Shown here piece after piece: positions 15,089 through 22,866 of a stretch of 38,769 nt of DNA. Location of the stretch: assembly GCA_017439965.1 (NCBI GenBank), contig JAFSID010000040.1:1-38769 (forward strand). The letters are read 5' to 3'. Origin of the DNA: Clostridia bacterium (GTDB lineage Bacteria; Bacillota; Clostridia; Oscillospirales; SIG627). The first letter of the stretch is position 1; every line of letters starts with the position of its first letter. The notes beneath the pieces were generated by a model. It was not told where the DNA came from, did no database searches, and saw only the letters and a program-made list of their open reading frames with translations. Position numbers and translations under genes: made by a program.

Positions 15089-16147
15089 TCAATATCTGTA
15101 TAAAATCTGTCCGTTTTTAACGGTTAAAAGACATTTGTAGCCGTCAGCACTCTTGACGGTGTTACCTGCTTTATCGGTAAGGCAAAGCTCATCTCCGCCA
15201 CCAATCACACAAAGGTCGGCAACGCATCCCTCAAAAAGTCTGCCCGACTCCGTCCCTAACACGCGCGCAGGAGTCGAGGTCACCGCACGAAAAATAGCCT
15301 CCTCGCTCATTCCTGCCTCACGGGCAACGCTCATACACATGGTCATTCCGTATCTGCCACCGCGTATAAAGGCGCTGGCGCAGGTAATATCGGTGCTTAT
15401 AACGTCGGGAGAATAGCCCGACTCGACGGCTTTTCTGAAAACTCCGAAATCGGTGTGAACGTATCCTGCAAGACCTGCGTCGATAACCACGCCCTTTTCC
15501 CTTGCAAGCCTCAACGAAGCGCAGTCATCCTCAACTGAGGTGTTTGCGCCACCGTGAAAGGCGTGTGTCAGAATATCTCCGCTCTTTAATTCTTTAACTA
15601 TTTCAAGCATTGAAACAGGAGAGCCTGATGTATGTACAGTAATCGGAAGCCCGAGAAAGCGTGAGATTTTGCATACCTCACGAAGTGGCTTGATATCATA
15701 AATCTCACCGCCGGTCGTATCAAAGGAAATTTTAAGTCCTGCAAGTCTCTCGCCGTAGGCTTTTATCCGTTTATCGAGTGCATCCGTCAAAACAGAATTA
15801 TTCTTTATCTCAGCAAATGCATAAGCAAAGCTGTCAACCGCAAATGAATTGAGCAGGCTGTCATCCCCCGTTAACGCGCCCGCATCGGCAGCGGTGGTCA
15901 CACCGAAGGGTAAGCAGACCGAATCAATGCAAATTCCGTATACGTCGGGAGAAATTCCCTTCATATGAGTGTGGATATCAACAAAGCCCGCGCTCACGGT
16001 GTTCCCCTTGGCATCATAAGTAAAATAAGCGTCACGGTCGATACGGTCGGCAAGCTCAATAACCTTACCGCCATCAATAAAAATGTCACCGTAAGAAAAA
16101 CGGCTTCCGTTCCATATCCGTCCGTTTTTAATAAGAATACTATACAT
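15089..16147 (-). CDS. Metal-dependent amidohydrolase/deacetylase family protein
   Basis: Cytoplasmic hydrolase of the amidohydrolase superfamily (dihydroorotase-like, EF_0837-type group), 352 residues. Visible are the small N-terminal beta-sandwich (IKNGRIWNG), the metal motif DIHTHMKG (His59, His61), PITVHTSG and ILTHAFHGG with further His ligands, and DVISTDIT holding the C-terminal Asp; FRAVTSTPARVLG is a family signature. The ATG follows GAGGTGAG. A strong terminator separates it from the isomerase gene, so it and the SDR gene may form a separate unit; no clear promoter was found in 16148-16246. Members act on cyclic amides or N-acyl compounds; an N-acetylated sugar is possible here. Confidence 0.82.
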   Translation of the reverse strand: MYSILIKNGRIWNGSRFSYGDIFIDGGKVIELADRIDRDAYFTYDAKGNTVSAGFVDIHTHMKGISPDVYGICIDSVCLPFGVTTAADAGALTGDDSLLNSFAVDSFAYAFAEIKNNSVLTDALDKRIKAYGERLAGLKISFDTTGGEIYDIKPLREVCKISRFLGLPITVHTSGSPVSMLEIVKELKSGDILTHAFHGGANTSVEDDCASLRLAREKGVVIDAGLAGYVHTDFGVFRKAVESGYSPDVISTDITCASAFIRGGRYGMTMCMSVAREAGMSEEAIFRAVTSTPARVLGTESGRLFEGCVADLCVIGGGDELCLTDKAGNTVKSADGYKCLLTVKNGQILYRY

Positions 16148-16246
16148 ACGCTCACCTCGTTTCCATTGTAGATGCAGAGGCTTAATATGTAAATGTGCAA
16201 AATGATGTTTTTATCAAATCTGATACAATTTATTTTATCCACAACA

Positions 16247-16275
16247 AAAGCTCCGTCGGAATCCGACGGAGCTTT
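16247..16275. terminator. Terminator after the SIS isomerase gene
   Basis: A 14-bp perfect inverted repeat (AAAGCTCCGTCGGA) around a single central base, just beyond the isomerase stop. It ends the beta-mannosidase/ROK/SIS transcript. Confidence 0.8.
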
Positions 16276-16280
16276 AAACG

Positions 16281-16913
16281 TTATTCAGCAAAAAAATGAT
16301 TTTCAACAGCCGCACAAAGCAGATGGTAAATCGGGAGGTGAAGCTCCTGAATTTTGAAGGTCTCCTTCTCAGGAGCGCAAATGCAGATATCGGCAAGTGC
16401 GCGAAGCTTACCTCCGCTCTCACCCGTAAGACCGACGGTAGTCATACCGATACCCCTTGCGACCTTAACGGCGGCGGCAACGTTTTCAGCGTTACCCGAG
16501 GTACTGATAGCAATAAGCAAATCTCCCTTTTTTCCGAGTCCCAAGACCGACTGCGCATAAATGAGACTCGGGTCAACGTCGTTGCAAAACGCCGAGTTGA
16601 GAATACTCAGCGAGGGCAAGGAAACCGCAGGAAGACCCGATTGAAGCCTCGCAAGAAGCTCCGTGTCAAGACTCGGAGAAAGCGTTGTCATCTCAGCCTT
16701 TTTCTCGTCACTCAAGGGTCTTTTCTTCAAAAAGCCCTTCATAAGCTCCCCGACTATATGGTCACAGTCGGCGGCACTGCCACCGTTTCCGCAAAGAAGA
16801 AGCTTACCGCCTCTCTCATAGCAGGAAATGATTGCCTCAAGTGTTTTTTCAATATCCTCTCGGCAAGCGTCAAGCATCGGATATCTTTTAATAAGCTCGT
16901 TTATCATAATCAT
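16281..16913 (-). CDS. SIS-domain phosphosugar isomerase (GmhA-like)
   Basis: Cytoplasmic sugar-phosphate binding protein, 210 residues, resembling D-sedoheptulose-7-phosphate isomerase. LLLCGNGGSAADCDHIVGELMKGF (about 37-60) and STSGNAENV are the phosphate-binding SIS motifs. Its ATG overlaps the ROK stop (ATGA), so translation is coupled; another in-frame ATG lies two codons later. There are no heptose or lipopolysaccharide genes nearby and the cell is probably Gram-positive, so a role in the catabolic conversion of a sugar phosphate made by the ROK kinase is more likely than heptose synthesis. That role is inferred. Confidence 0.85.
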   Translation of the reverse strand: MIMINELIKRYPMLDACREDIEKTLEAIISCYERGGKLLLCGNGGSAADCDHIVGELMKGFLKKRPLSDEKKAEMTTLSPSLDTELLARLQSGLPAVSLPSLSILNSAFCNDVDPSLIYAQSVLGLGKKGDLLIAISTSGNAENVAAAVKVARGIGMTTVGLTGESGGKLRALADICICAPEKETFKIQELHLPIYHLLCAAVENHFFAE

Positions 16914-17818
16914 ACAAGCGCCGTTGCAATAGCACCGAAGTCACCGATTGACTCACCAAGCTGTGCAGGGACTACCCTGCAACAGCCACTCGATACAGAA
17001 AGCGCTTCCCTTTCAATTATTTTTTCAGCCTCAGGCCACAAGAGGTCACGGCTTCGTGCAAACACGCTGCCGATAACTATGACCTCGGGATTGAGAATAT
17101 CAATAAGCACCGACAGACCGTAGCCCAGCATTTCACCCGAAATACGATAGGTCTCAAGCGCCTTTTCGTTTCCAAGATACGCCGCATCAGCAATCGTTTT
17201 GGCGTTAATCACACCGTTTTCGTCCCCCTCAAAGCCGAGAGACCTGCCAATCTGTGCAATACCTCCGCCACTGCAAAAGCCCTCAAAGGAGCCTGCCTTT
17301 CCAAATCCTACGGGACCGTCGGGCTTGAGGCGGATATGACCGACCTCACCTGCATTTCCGTTAGTGCCCTCGTAAAGCTCTCCGTTGAGAATAAGCCCTG
17401 CGCCGAGTCCCGTACCGAAGGTCATAAACACCATATTCCGACTTCCCTTGCCCGCACCGAATTTCCATTCGGCAAGAGCGCAGGCGTTGGCATCGTTTTG
17501 CAAATGTGCTTTTACTCCGTAATGCTCCTCGATATAATCGACTATCTCTATCCCGTCCCATTCGGGAAGGTTAGGAGGGCTCATAATAACTCCCTTACCC
17601 GAGTCAAGAGGACCTCCGCAGGAAATACCTATCGCATCGGGCTTTTCGTCAAGCAGAGCGTCCGCCATAGAGATAAGTCTGTCTATCATCGCATACGGGT
17701 CAATAGAGCGGTCGGTCGGGCATTTGTCCTTTTTGAGTACCTCTACCCTATCACCGTCCCAGCTTGCCGTAACGACGGCGGATTTCGTTCCGCCTATGTC
17801 AAAGCCTAATATATACAT
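16910..17818 (-). CDS. ROK-family sugar kinase lacking the zinc-site cysteines
   Basis: Probable cytoplasmic kinase for a hexose or amino-hexose, 302 residues. DIGGTKS at 7-13 is the phosphate-binding motif, ISCGGPLDSGKGVI and NDANACALAEWKFGAG hold the catalytic Asp, and GTGLGAGLILNGELYEG follows. After GEVGHI the usual CxCGxxGCxE zinc motif is replaced by a Cys-free PVGFGKAGSFEG. No N-terminal HTH, so it is a kinase rather than a repressor. The start overlaps the beta-mannosidase stop by one base (TAATG). It would phosphorylate the sugar released by that enzyme (inference). Confidence 0.88.
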   Translation of the reverse strand: MYILGFDIGGTKSAVVTASWDGDRVEVLKKDKCPTDRSIDPYAMIDRLISMADALLDEKPDAIGISCGGPLDSGKGVIMSPPNLPEWDGIEIVDYIEEHYGVKAHLQNDANACALAEWKFGAGKGSRNMVFMTFGTGLGAGLILNGELYEGTNGNAGEVGHIRLKPDGPVGFGKAGSFEGFCSGGGIAQIGRSLGFEGDENGVINAKTIADAAYLGNEKALETYRISGEMLGYGLSVLIDILNPEVIVIGSVFARSRDLLWPEAEKIIEREALSVSSGCCRVVPAQLGESIGDFGAIATALV

Positions 17819-20064
17819 TATTTTTCCTCGAAATTATATTTTTTCATAACTCTGCGGTATTCCTCGAAATCAATGGGCGGATATCCGCAGAAGTAGTGAT
17901 TCCAGCCGTGTACTCCGTCTACCTCCCACTCAAATACGAAGAACTTCTTATCCGAGTAGTATACGGGAAGGCTTACGATTTTGGTCGAGGTATTCGCAGG
18001 AGCGTTGAAGGTGGATTCGTGAACTATCTTGTCCTCATTGATATCTCGGATAACGAGGTGTACCTTCTTTTCCGTCAGCGTATCGTTGCAGGCAAAAATG
18101 GGAAGACCCCAGCTTATTATTTCACCTGCCGCAACGATAAAGGGAGCCTGAGAGCGCTTGATATAGCCGTAAGCAAGCTTCTTGTCAAAATAATAGTCAA
18201 CCACGGCGTCGGAGGTCTGAGGCCATCCGTCAAGGACGTTCCACCAGATGATACCCGTCTTTTCGGGTCTGCCTACTCTTATACGCTCGATAAAGTATTT
18301 GTCTGCCTCTGCCTGAGAAATCTGCGAGGCTAAAATATAATCCTCGGGATTTTCGGGAATATAACCGAAGAGCTGCTTTACCTGCTCCTCAACAAGCTTG
18401 ACTCTGTAATCTCTGCCAAAGTTGTCACTCGAGTGAAGAATCCACTCGTCGTTGTATTTTCCGTCAACCTTATAGGGCCATACCTTTTCGGGAGTAGTAA
18501 ATTTTTTTATAGACTCAAGCGAGGGGCATCCGTGATAGCCCGTCTCACTTACGAAGCAAGCGGAATTGCCCGTGTAAAAGCTCGCCTTATAATAGTCTCT
18601 CGGTCCCCATAGGTGATCCTCAACGAGAATAGAGCCTTCAACCTGAGCGCGAACGCCTGCGTTATACTCGGCTCTCGTTATATACGGAGAGCTGGGAATA
18701 TACGGTCTGCCGAAATCGTTAAGCTCGACGCACTTCGGTAAAACCTCACGGGTAATCGTATTATCGTCGGTAACGTATCCAAAGGCACAGGAGTCGCACT
18801 CGTTGTCACCTGCCCAAATCACGATACTCGGATGGTTTCTGAGCTTACGTATAACCGAGATTGCCTCGTTTTCTATATTTTTCTTGAACTCCTCATCCTC
18901 GGGAGGAACACAAGCCATTGCAAAATCCTGCCATACCATAATACCGTGACGGTCGCAGTAATCAAAGAAAGTGTGGTCCTCGTACACGTTACCTCCCCAG
19001 CAACGAAGAATGTTGCAGCGAAGGTCGGAAACAAGCGCTAAAGCCTTGTCGTACTTTGCGGCATCTCGGCTGTGGAAGGGGTCAAGGGGTACCCAGTTTG
19101 AACCCTTGCAGAGTATTTCAACTCCGTTGACGAGTATGCGGAACTGCCCCTTCTTACCGCCGAGTCTGTCCTCACGCTCAAGCGTGACCGTTCTCATACC
19201 GAAGCTTATCTTTTCCTCGTGTACAAGCTCTCCGTGGCGGTAAATTCTGACCTTACCGTCGTATACGTTAGGCTCACCGTAGCCGTAGGGCCACCACCTT
19301 TTAGGATTCTTTACGTAATATTCAATATAACCCGCACGCTTTGGAGTCCTGACACGGCACTTTGTACCGCTGTCATCACCACACCAAGCCTCAAGCTCAA
19401 CCTCAACGTCGCTAAGGTCTCGGTCGGGACACTCCATAACGTAATACATACGTGTCGTAGTATCGTCATTGCGGAAGAAAATCTGTGAGAAGTAAACCTC
19501 GTCACGCACCTCAAGTCTGACGCCTCTCCAAAGACCTGCAGTCACAACTCTGGGCATAATATCCCAGCTGTAAGAGTGATGCGGCTTTCTTACGTGTCTT
19601 AACTCGGTACTGGTAGGAGACTTGAGACTCTTTATCGTATAATCGTGGTTAAAGGAATCAAGCACCGCTGAGCTAAGATGAACGGTCAGAGTATTCTCGC
19701 CCTCAACAAGATATTCGTCAACGCAGAATTCGTGAGAGATAAATGCGTTCTTGCTTTCACCGAATTTAACTCCGTTGAGATAATACTCGGCAAGGCAATC
19801 AACCGCCTCAAACACAAGCCATACGTTGCTCTTTTCCTCTGGAGCGGTAAAGGTCCTCTCATACCACCACTCGTAATCCTCAAATTTTTCTGTCTCCTTG
19901 ACGTTCATTCCCATAAAGATGTCACGGGGCAGATAACCAGCCTCACACAAATCAAGCTGAACGTCACCTGGTACGGTAGCGTTTATAAATATTGATTTTT
20001 CGCTCTCGGCAAACTGTCTTTTACCGCTGAGCTTCCACTGTCCGTTTAGCAATATTGTTTTCAA
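17818..20064 (-). CDS. Glycoside hydrolase family 2, beta-mannosidase-like
   Basis: Hydrolase releasing terminal beta-mannosyl residues, about 748 residues, with no signal peptide, so it acts on imported oligosaccharides. The N-terminal sugar-binding beta-sandwich starts LNGQWKLSG with ATVPGDVQLDL and WWYERTF; the TIM barrel has VIWAGDNECD with the acid/base Glu near 422 and CFVSETGYHGCPS with the nucleophile Glu near 507. An in-frame GTG at 20073 abuts GGAGG and leaves no spacer; the TTG at 20064 has 8-nt spacing and gives an N-terminus MKTILLNGQW like relatives. It leads the operon with ROK and SIS and diverges from an AraC gene. The mannosidase call rests on motif resemblance; another GH2 specificity is possible. 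Confidence 0.85.
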   Translation of the reverse strand: MKTILLNGQWKLSGKRQFAESEKSIFINATVPGDVQLDLCEAGYLPRDIFMGMNVKETEKFEDYEWWYERTFTAPEEKSNVWLVFEAVDCLAEYYLNGVKFGESKNAFISHEFCVDEYLVEGENTLTVHLSSAVLDSFNHDYTIKSLKSPTSTELRHVRKPHHSYSWDIMPRVVTAGLWRGVRLEVRDEVYFSQIFFRNDDTTTRMYYVMECPDRDLSDVEVELEAWCGDDSGTKCRVRTPKRAGYIEYYVKNPKRWWPYGYGEPNVYDGKVRIYRHGELVHEEKISFGMRTVTLEREDRLGGKKGQFRILVNGVEILCKGSNWVPLDPFHSRDAAKYDKALALVSDLRCNILRCWGGNVYEDHTFFDYCDRHGIMVWQDFAMACVPPEDEEFKKNIENEAISVIRKLRNHPSIVIWAGDNECDSCAFGYVTDDNTITREVLPKCVELNDFGRPYIPSSPYITRAEYNAGVRAQVEGSILVEDHLWGPRDYYKASFYTGNSACFVSETGYHGCPSLESIKKFTTPEKVWPYKVDGKYNDEWILHSSDNFGRDYRVKLVEEQVKQLFGYIPENPEDYILASQISQAEADKYFIERIRVGRPEKTGIIWWNVLDGWPQTSDAVVDYYFDKKLAYGYIKRSQAPFIVAAGEIISWGLPIFACNDTLTEKKVHLVIRDINEDKIVHESTFNAPANTSTKIVSLPVYYSDKKFFVFEWEVDGVHGWNHYFCGYPPIDFEEYRRVMKKYNFEEK

Positions 20065-20095
20065 GGAATACACCTCCGTTTTTTTAGTTAATATA

Positions 20096-20124
20096 ATTTT
20101 ATATCATTTGCTCCCCTTTGGCAA
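20096..20124 (-). promoter_or_regulatory. Promoter of the beta-mannosidase operon
   Basis: On the minus strand TTGCCA (20119-20124), 17 bp, TAAAAT (20096-20101), about 30 bp before the start codon. Confidence 0.6.
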
Positions 20125-20174
20125 GTGAGAACAATTATTTTACACGGAAAAATCAACTGTTTTTTCGGATTGTA

Positions 20175-20203
20175 TTTACAAACGCATATTTTATATATAA
20201 AAT
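20175..20203 (+). promoter_or_regulatory. Promoter of the first AraC gene
   Basis: TTTACA (20175-20180), 17 bp, TAAAAT (20198-20203). The spacer begins AACGCATAT, a word also present in the promoter spacer of the AraC gene at 28341. Confidence 0.6.
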
Positions 20204-20235
20204 AAAAGACGAAAAAAACAAAAGGAGACGGTATT

Positions 20236-21036
20236 GTGATTAACAAATCCGATAAGCGCCATAATATAAGAGACGGCAAGCATCTGATTGTGCGCCGAAA
20301 CCTATTGACCAAGGATCATCCGCGCCATTGGCATAGCTATTTCGAAGTAGAAATAGTTCTTTCCGGCAAGGGCGGCTTTATACTGAACGATACTAAGTAC
20401 GATTTCTCCGAATACAATGTTTTTTTACTGTCTCCGACCGATTTTCATTCAATATACGTAGAGGATGAAGTAAGAATTTTAAACCTTTCCTTCGACGAGG
20501 AATATATCAGCGAAAGCCATCTTGTCGAGTTGATATTCACTCAGACAGACAAGGCGTATCAATTTGAGCCCGATGAGCTTGAGCGTCTTGTTATGGCGGT
20601 AGAGCTACTCTACAACGAGGTAAAAATAAACGGAGACTGTCAGGCAGCTCTCCTCAAATACGCAATAGCTTGTATCACCCGTAAAAATTCAAACCATAGC
20701 ATATCATCTATTGCCGAGCATTATAGCGGAATAATGAAGGCAATCGTATATATGAAGGTGCATTTCAGTGAGCAAATAACCCTTGCGGCACTTGCGGAGC
20801 AGGCGGGGTATAATCCGACCTATTTCAGCGAGCTGTTCAAAAAGGTAACGGGAGAATCCTATATCGAGGCACTCAACAAGCTTCGCGTTGGATATGCACG
20901 CTCCTTGCTCGCAAGCGGCTACTCGGTCAACGATGCTTGCTTCACGTCGGGCTTCGGCTCACTTTCAAATTTCGGCACCGTTTTCAAAAAGCATTGCGGA
21001 ATGTCCCCGAGTGAATATAAAAGCTCGTCAAAATAA
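20236..21036 (+). CDS. AraC-family regulator 1
   Basis: Cytoplasmic transcription regulator of 266 residues. The N-terminal cupin-like ligand domain has HPRHWHSYFEVEIVLSGKG and FSEYNVFLLSPTDFHSI; the C-terminal double HTH (about 165-266) includes ITLAALAEQAGYNPTYFSELFKKVTGESY and DACFTSGFGSLSNFGTVFKKHCGMSPSEYK. The start is GTG at 20236, 8 nt after AAGGAG. It diverges from the beta-mannosidase operon and most likely controls it in response to a sugar. It is a close paralogue of the next gene throughout its length, pointing to a tandem duplication. Confidence 0.9.
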   Translation: MINKSDKRHNIRDGKHLIVRRNLLTKDHPRHWHSYFEVEIVLSGKGGFILNDTKYDFSEYNVFLLSPTDFHSIYVEDEVRILNLSFDEEYISESHLVELIFTQTDKAYQFEPDELERLVMAVELLYNEVKINGDCQAALLKYAIACITRKNSNHSISSIAEHYSGIMKAIVYMKVHFSEQITLAALAEQAGYNPTYFSELFKKVTGESYIEALNKLRVGYARSLLASGYSVNDACFTSGFGSLSNFGTVFKKHCGMSPSEYKSSSK

Positions 21037-21051
21037 TAATCCAATAAAAAG

Positions 21052-21081
21052 ACAGAGAACGTGACGTTCTCTGTTCTTTTT
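21052..21081 (+). terminator. Terminator between the two AraC genes
   Basis: ACAGAGAACG/CGTTCTCTGT stem with a 3-nt loop followed by TCTTTTT. It separates the two paralogues into independent units. Confidence 0.85.
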
Positions 21082-21130
21082 GTATTGAAGGGTTTCTTGG
21101 GTTAAAACGCACGGTTTTTTTAGATTTGAC

Positions 21131-21159
21131 TTTACAAATATATTTTTTTGATGTATAAT
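21131..21159 (+). promoter_or_regulatory. Promoter of the second AraC gene
   Basis: TTTACA (21131-21136), 17 bp, TATAAT (21154-21159), 20 bp before the start. A TTGACT partly overlaps the -35 but would need a 22-bp spacer. Confidence 0.65.
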
Positions 21160-21179
21160 AAGATAAAGGAGGGATACGT

Positions 21180-22013
21180 ATGGCAGAAGATATTGAGTTA
21201 TTTCCCGCGGAGGATTCGAGGCTGAATATATCTCAGGGTCGGCATCTGACGGTAGAGCACAGAAGCATTCCCGAATATCATCCGAGGCACTGGCACAGCT
21301 ATTTTGAAATTGAAATAATAACCTCGGGTAACGGAAGCGTTACGGTAAACGACACTCTGCACGACTTTTCCGAAAGCAACGTATTCTTTCTGACTCCTAC
21401 CGACTTTCACCTTATTAACTCGGACGGTGACTCAACGCTTATAAACGTATCCTTTGATGAGGAGGCGTTGAACGATACCGAGCTCGTGGCACTCATATTC
21501 TCGCAGAAGAAAAGAGCGTATCACCTTGACAGCGAGCATTTAAAGCGTATTATAACCGCTTGCGAGCTTTTAAAATACGAGCTTGACAGCAACGGCGCTT
21601 GTAAAAGGGAGCTTTTAAAATATATTATACGCTCAATATTTACGGGTGCCGAATTCTCAGGTGTTTCTACCGACGAGCATCTGAGAGGTATAAAGAAAGC
21701 CATTATGTATATGGAAATGCACTTCAAAGAAAACATCACGCTGACGGCACTGGCTAACGAGGCAGGATATAACCCCGCCTACTTCAGCGAGCTTTTCAAA
21801 AGACTTACGGGAGAATCGTATATTGAGTCCCTCAACAAGCTCAGGGTTGGATATGCACGCTCTCTTCTTACAAACGGCTATTCGGTCAGTGACGCCTGCT
21901 TTACCTCGGGCTTTCGGTCACTGTCCAACTTCGGCTCGATTTTCAAAAAGCATTGCGGGGTATCACCGCGAGAATATAAAACGGCCAAAAGCGTAAAGGA
22001 ACAGAGTCAATGA
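21180..22013 (+). CDS. AraC-family regulator 2
   Basis: 277-residue paralogue of regulator 1 with the same plan: RHWHSYFEIEIITSGNG and FSESNVFFLTPTDFHLI in the N-terminal domain, and ITLTALANEAGYNPAYFSELFKRLTGESYIE plus ACFTSGFRSLSNFGSIFKKHCGVSPREYK in the DNA-binding domain. The two DNA-binding domains are nearly identical, so they probably read similar sites, while the ligand domains differ more. The ATG follows AAAGGAGGG. It converges on the glycyl-radical operon, and its last codons and stop lie within a 47-bp palindrome shared with that operon's last gene. Confidence 0.9.
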   Translation: MAEDIELFPAEDSRLNISQGRHLTVEHRSIPEYHPRHWHSYFEIEIITSGNGSVTVNDTLHDFSESNVFFLTPTDFHLINSDGDSTLINVSFDEEALNDTELVALIFSQKKRAYHLDSEHLKRIITACELLKYELDSNGACKRELLKYIIRSIFTGAEFSGVSTDEHLRGIKKAIMYMEMHFKENITLTALANEAGYNPAYFSELFKRLTGESYIESLNKLRVGYARSLLTNGYSVSDACFTSGFRSLSNFGSIFKKHCGVSPREYKTAKSVKEQSQ

Positions 22014-22033
22014 CTCTGTTCCTTTACGCTTTT
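21987..22033. terminator. 47-bp perfect palindrome ending both converging genes
   Basis: Arms of 23 bp (21987-22009 and 22011-22033, beginning AAAAGCGTAAAGGAACAG) surround one central base. Arms end in T4 on either strand. The stop codons of the AraC gene (22011-22013) and of the activase gene (22024-22026 on minus) both lie inside, so the stem also encodes the last residues of both proteins. Confidence 0.85.
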
Positions 22034-22857
22034 GATACCTTTTTTTCGGTTTTACTCTGTATAAATGATATTATCGTCTCTATTTCCTCGTCGGTGGGCA
22101 TTTTTATATCTGGCTCGTCAAGTCCGAGAGCCTTATATTTACCGCCGCCAAAGGCGTGATAAGGCTCAATATCCACGCCGATAACCGACTCAAGAGACTC
22201 CGCAAGAGAGACTATACCGAGATAATGCTCCTCACGGTCGTTATAGGAGGGAATTATCGGGCATCTCAAAACGGTAGGCTTTCCGAGACGGTTGATAAGC
22301 CTGAGATTATCAAGTATCGGAGCCAGATCAACTCCCGTATACTCACGGTGACGCTCGGGGTCGGTCTCCTTGATATCAAAGAGAAAGAGGTCAACGTACT
22401 CGGCAATACGCTCAAGCGTATCCGCAGAAGCAAATCCGCAGGTCTCGATTGCGGTATGAAGACCGTTTTCCTTAGCGCTCTTCAAAAGCTCAAGCGCAAA
22501 CTCGGGCTGAGCAAGAGGCTCACCGCCCGATAAGGTCATACCGCCGTTTGAATTACGATAAAAATCAACGTCCTTCATTACCTCACGCATAACCTCGTCA
22601 ACGGTTACGTCCCGTCCGCAAAGCTCACGCGCGGAGTTATAGCAGAAAAAGTCACCGCTCTCAAAATCAGCGTTTTTACATCTTCCACACCCCGTACACT
22701 TGTCGGCGTAGAAGAGAAGTTGTTTTTCCCTTTTCTGACTTTCGGGATTGTGACACCAAACGCATCTCAAGGGACAGCCCTTCAAAAAGACTGTCGTGCG
22801 TATACCGGGTCCGTCGTTTACACAAAACTTCTGTATATCAAAAATTCTTCCTTGCAT
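22024..22857 (-). CDS. Radical-SAM glycyl-radical-enzyme activase 1
   Basis: Cytoplasmic enzyme that would install the glycyl radical on its partner, 277 residues. FCVNDGPGIRTTVFLKGCPLRC precedes the CxxxCxxC cluster motif (Cys28, Cys32, Cys35, followed by HNPES), typical of pyruvate-formate-lyase activating enzymes. A short insert, CTGCGRC at 54-60 with later cysteines at 72 and 80, is an abbreviated auxiliary ferredoxin region; full activases usually have two CxxCxxCxxxC motifs. MTLSGGEPLAQ is the SAM-binding GGE motif. ATG after AAGGAG, 9 bp behind the kinase gene; it is the last gene of the operon. Confidence 0.92.
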   Translation of the reverse strand: MQGRIFDIQKFCVNDGPGIRTTVFLKGCPLRCVWCHNPESQKREKQLLFYADKCTGCGRCKNADFESGDFFCYNSARELCGRDVTVDEVMREVMKDVDFYRNSNGGMTLSGGEPLAQPEFALELLKSAKENGLHTAIETCGFASADTLERIAEYVDLFLFDIKETDPERHREYTGVDLAPILDNLRLINRLGKPTVLRCPIIPSYNDREEHYLGIVSLAESLESVIGVDIEPYHAFGGGKYKALGLDEPDIKMPTDEEIETIISFIQSKTEKKVSKA

Positions 22858-22866
22858 TCTATCTCC

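Noticed and set aside
16281..16913. Heptose (lipopolysaccharide) biosynthesis role for the GmhA-like protein
   Set aside because: No other heptose genes nearby, tight coupling to a mannosidase and a ROK kinase, and signs of a Gram-positive cell make a catabolic role more likely.
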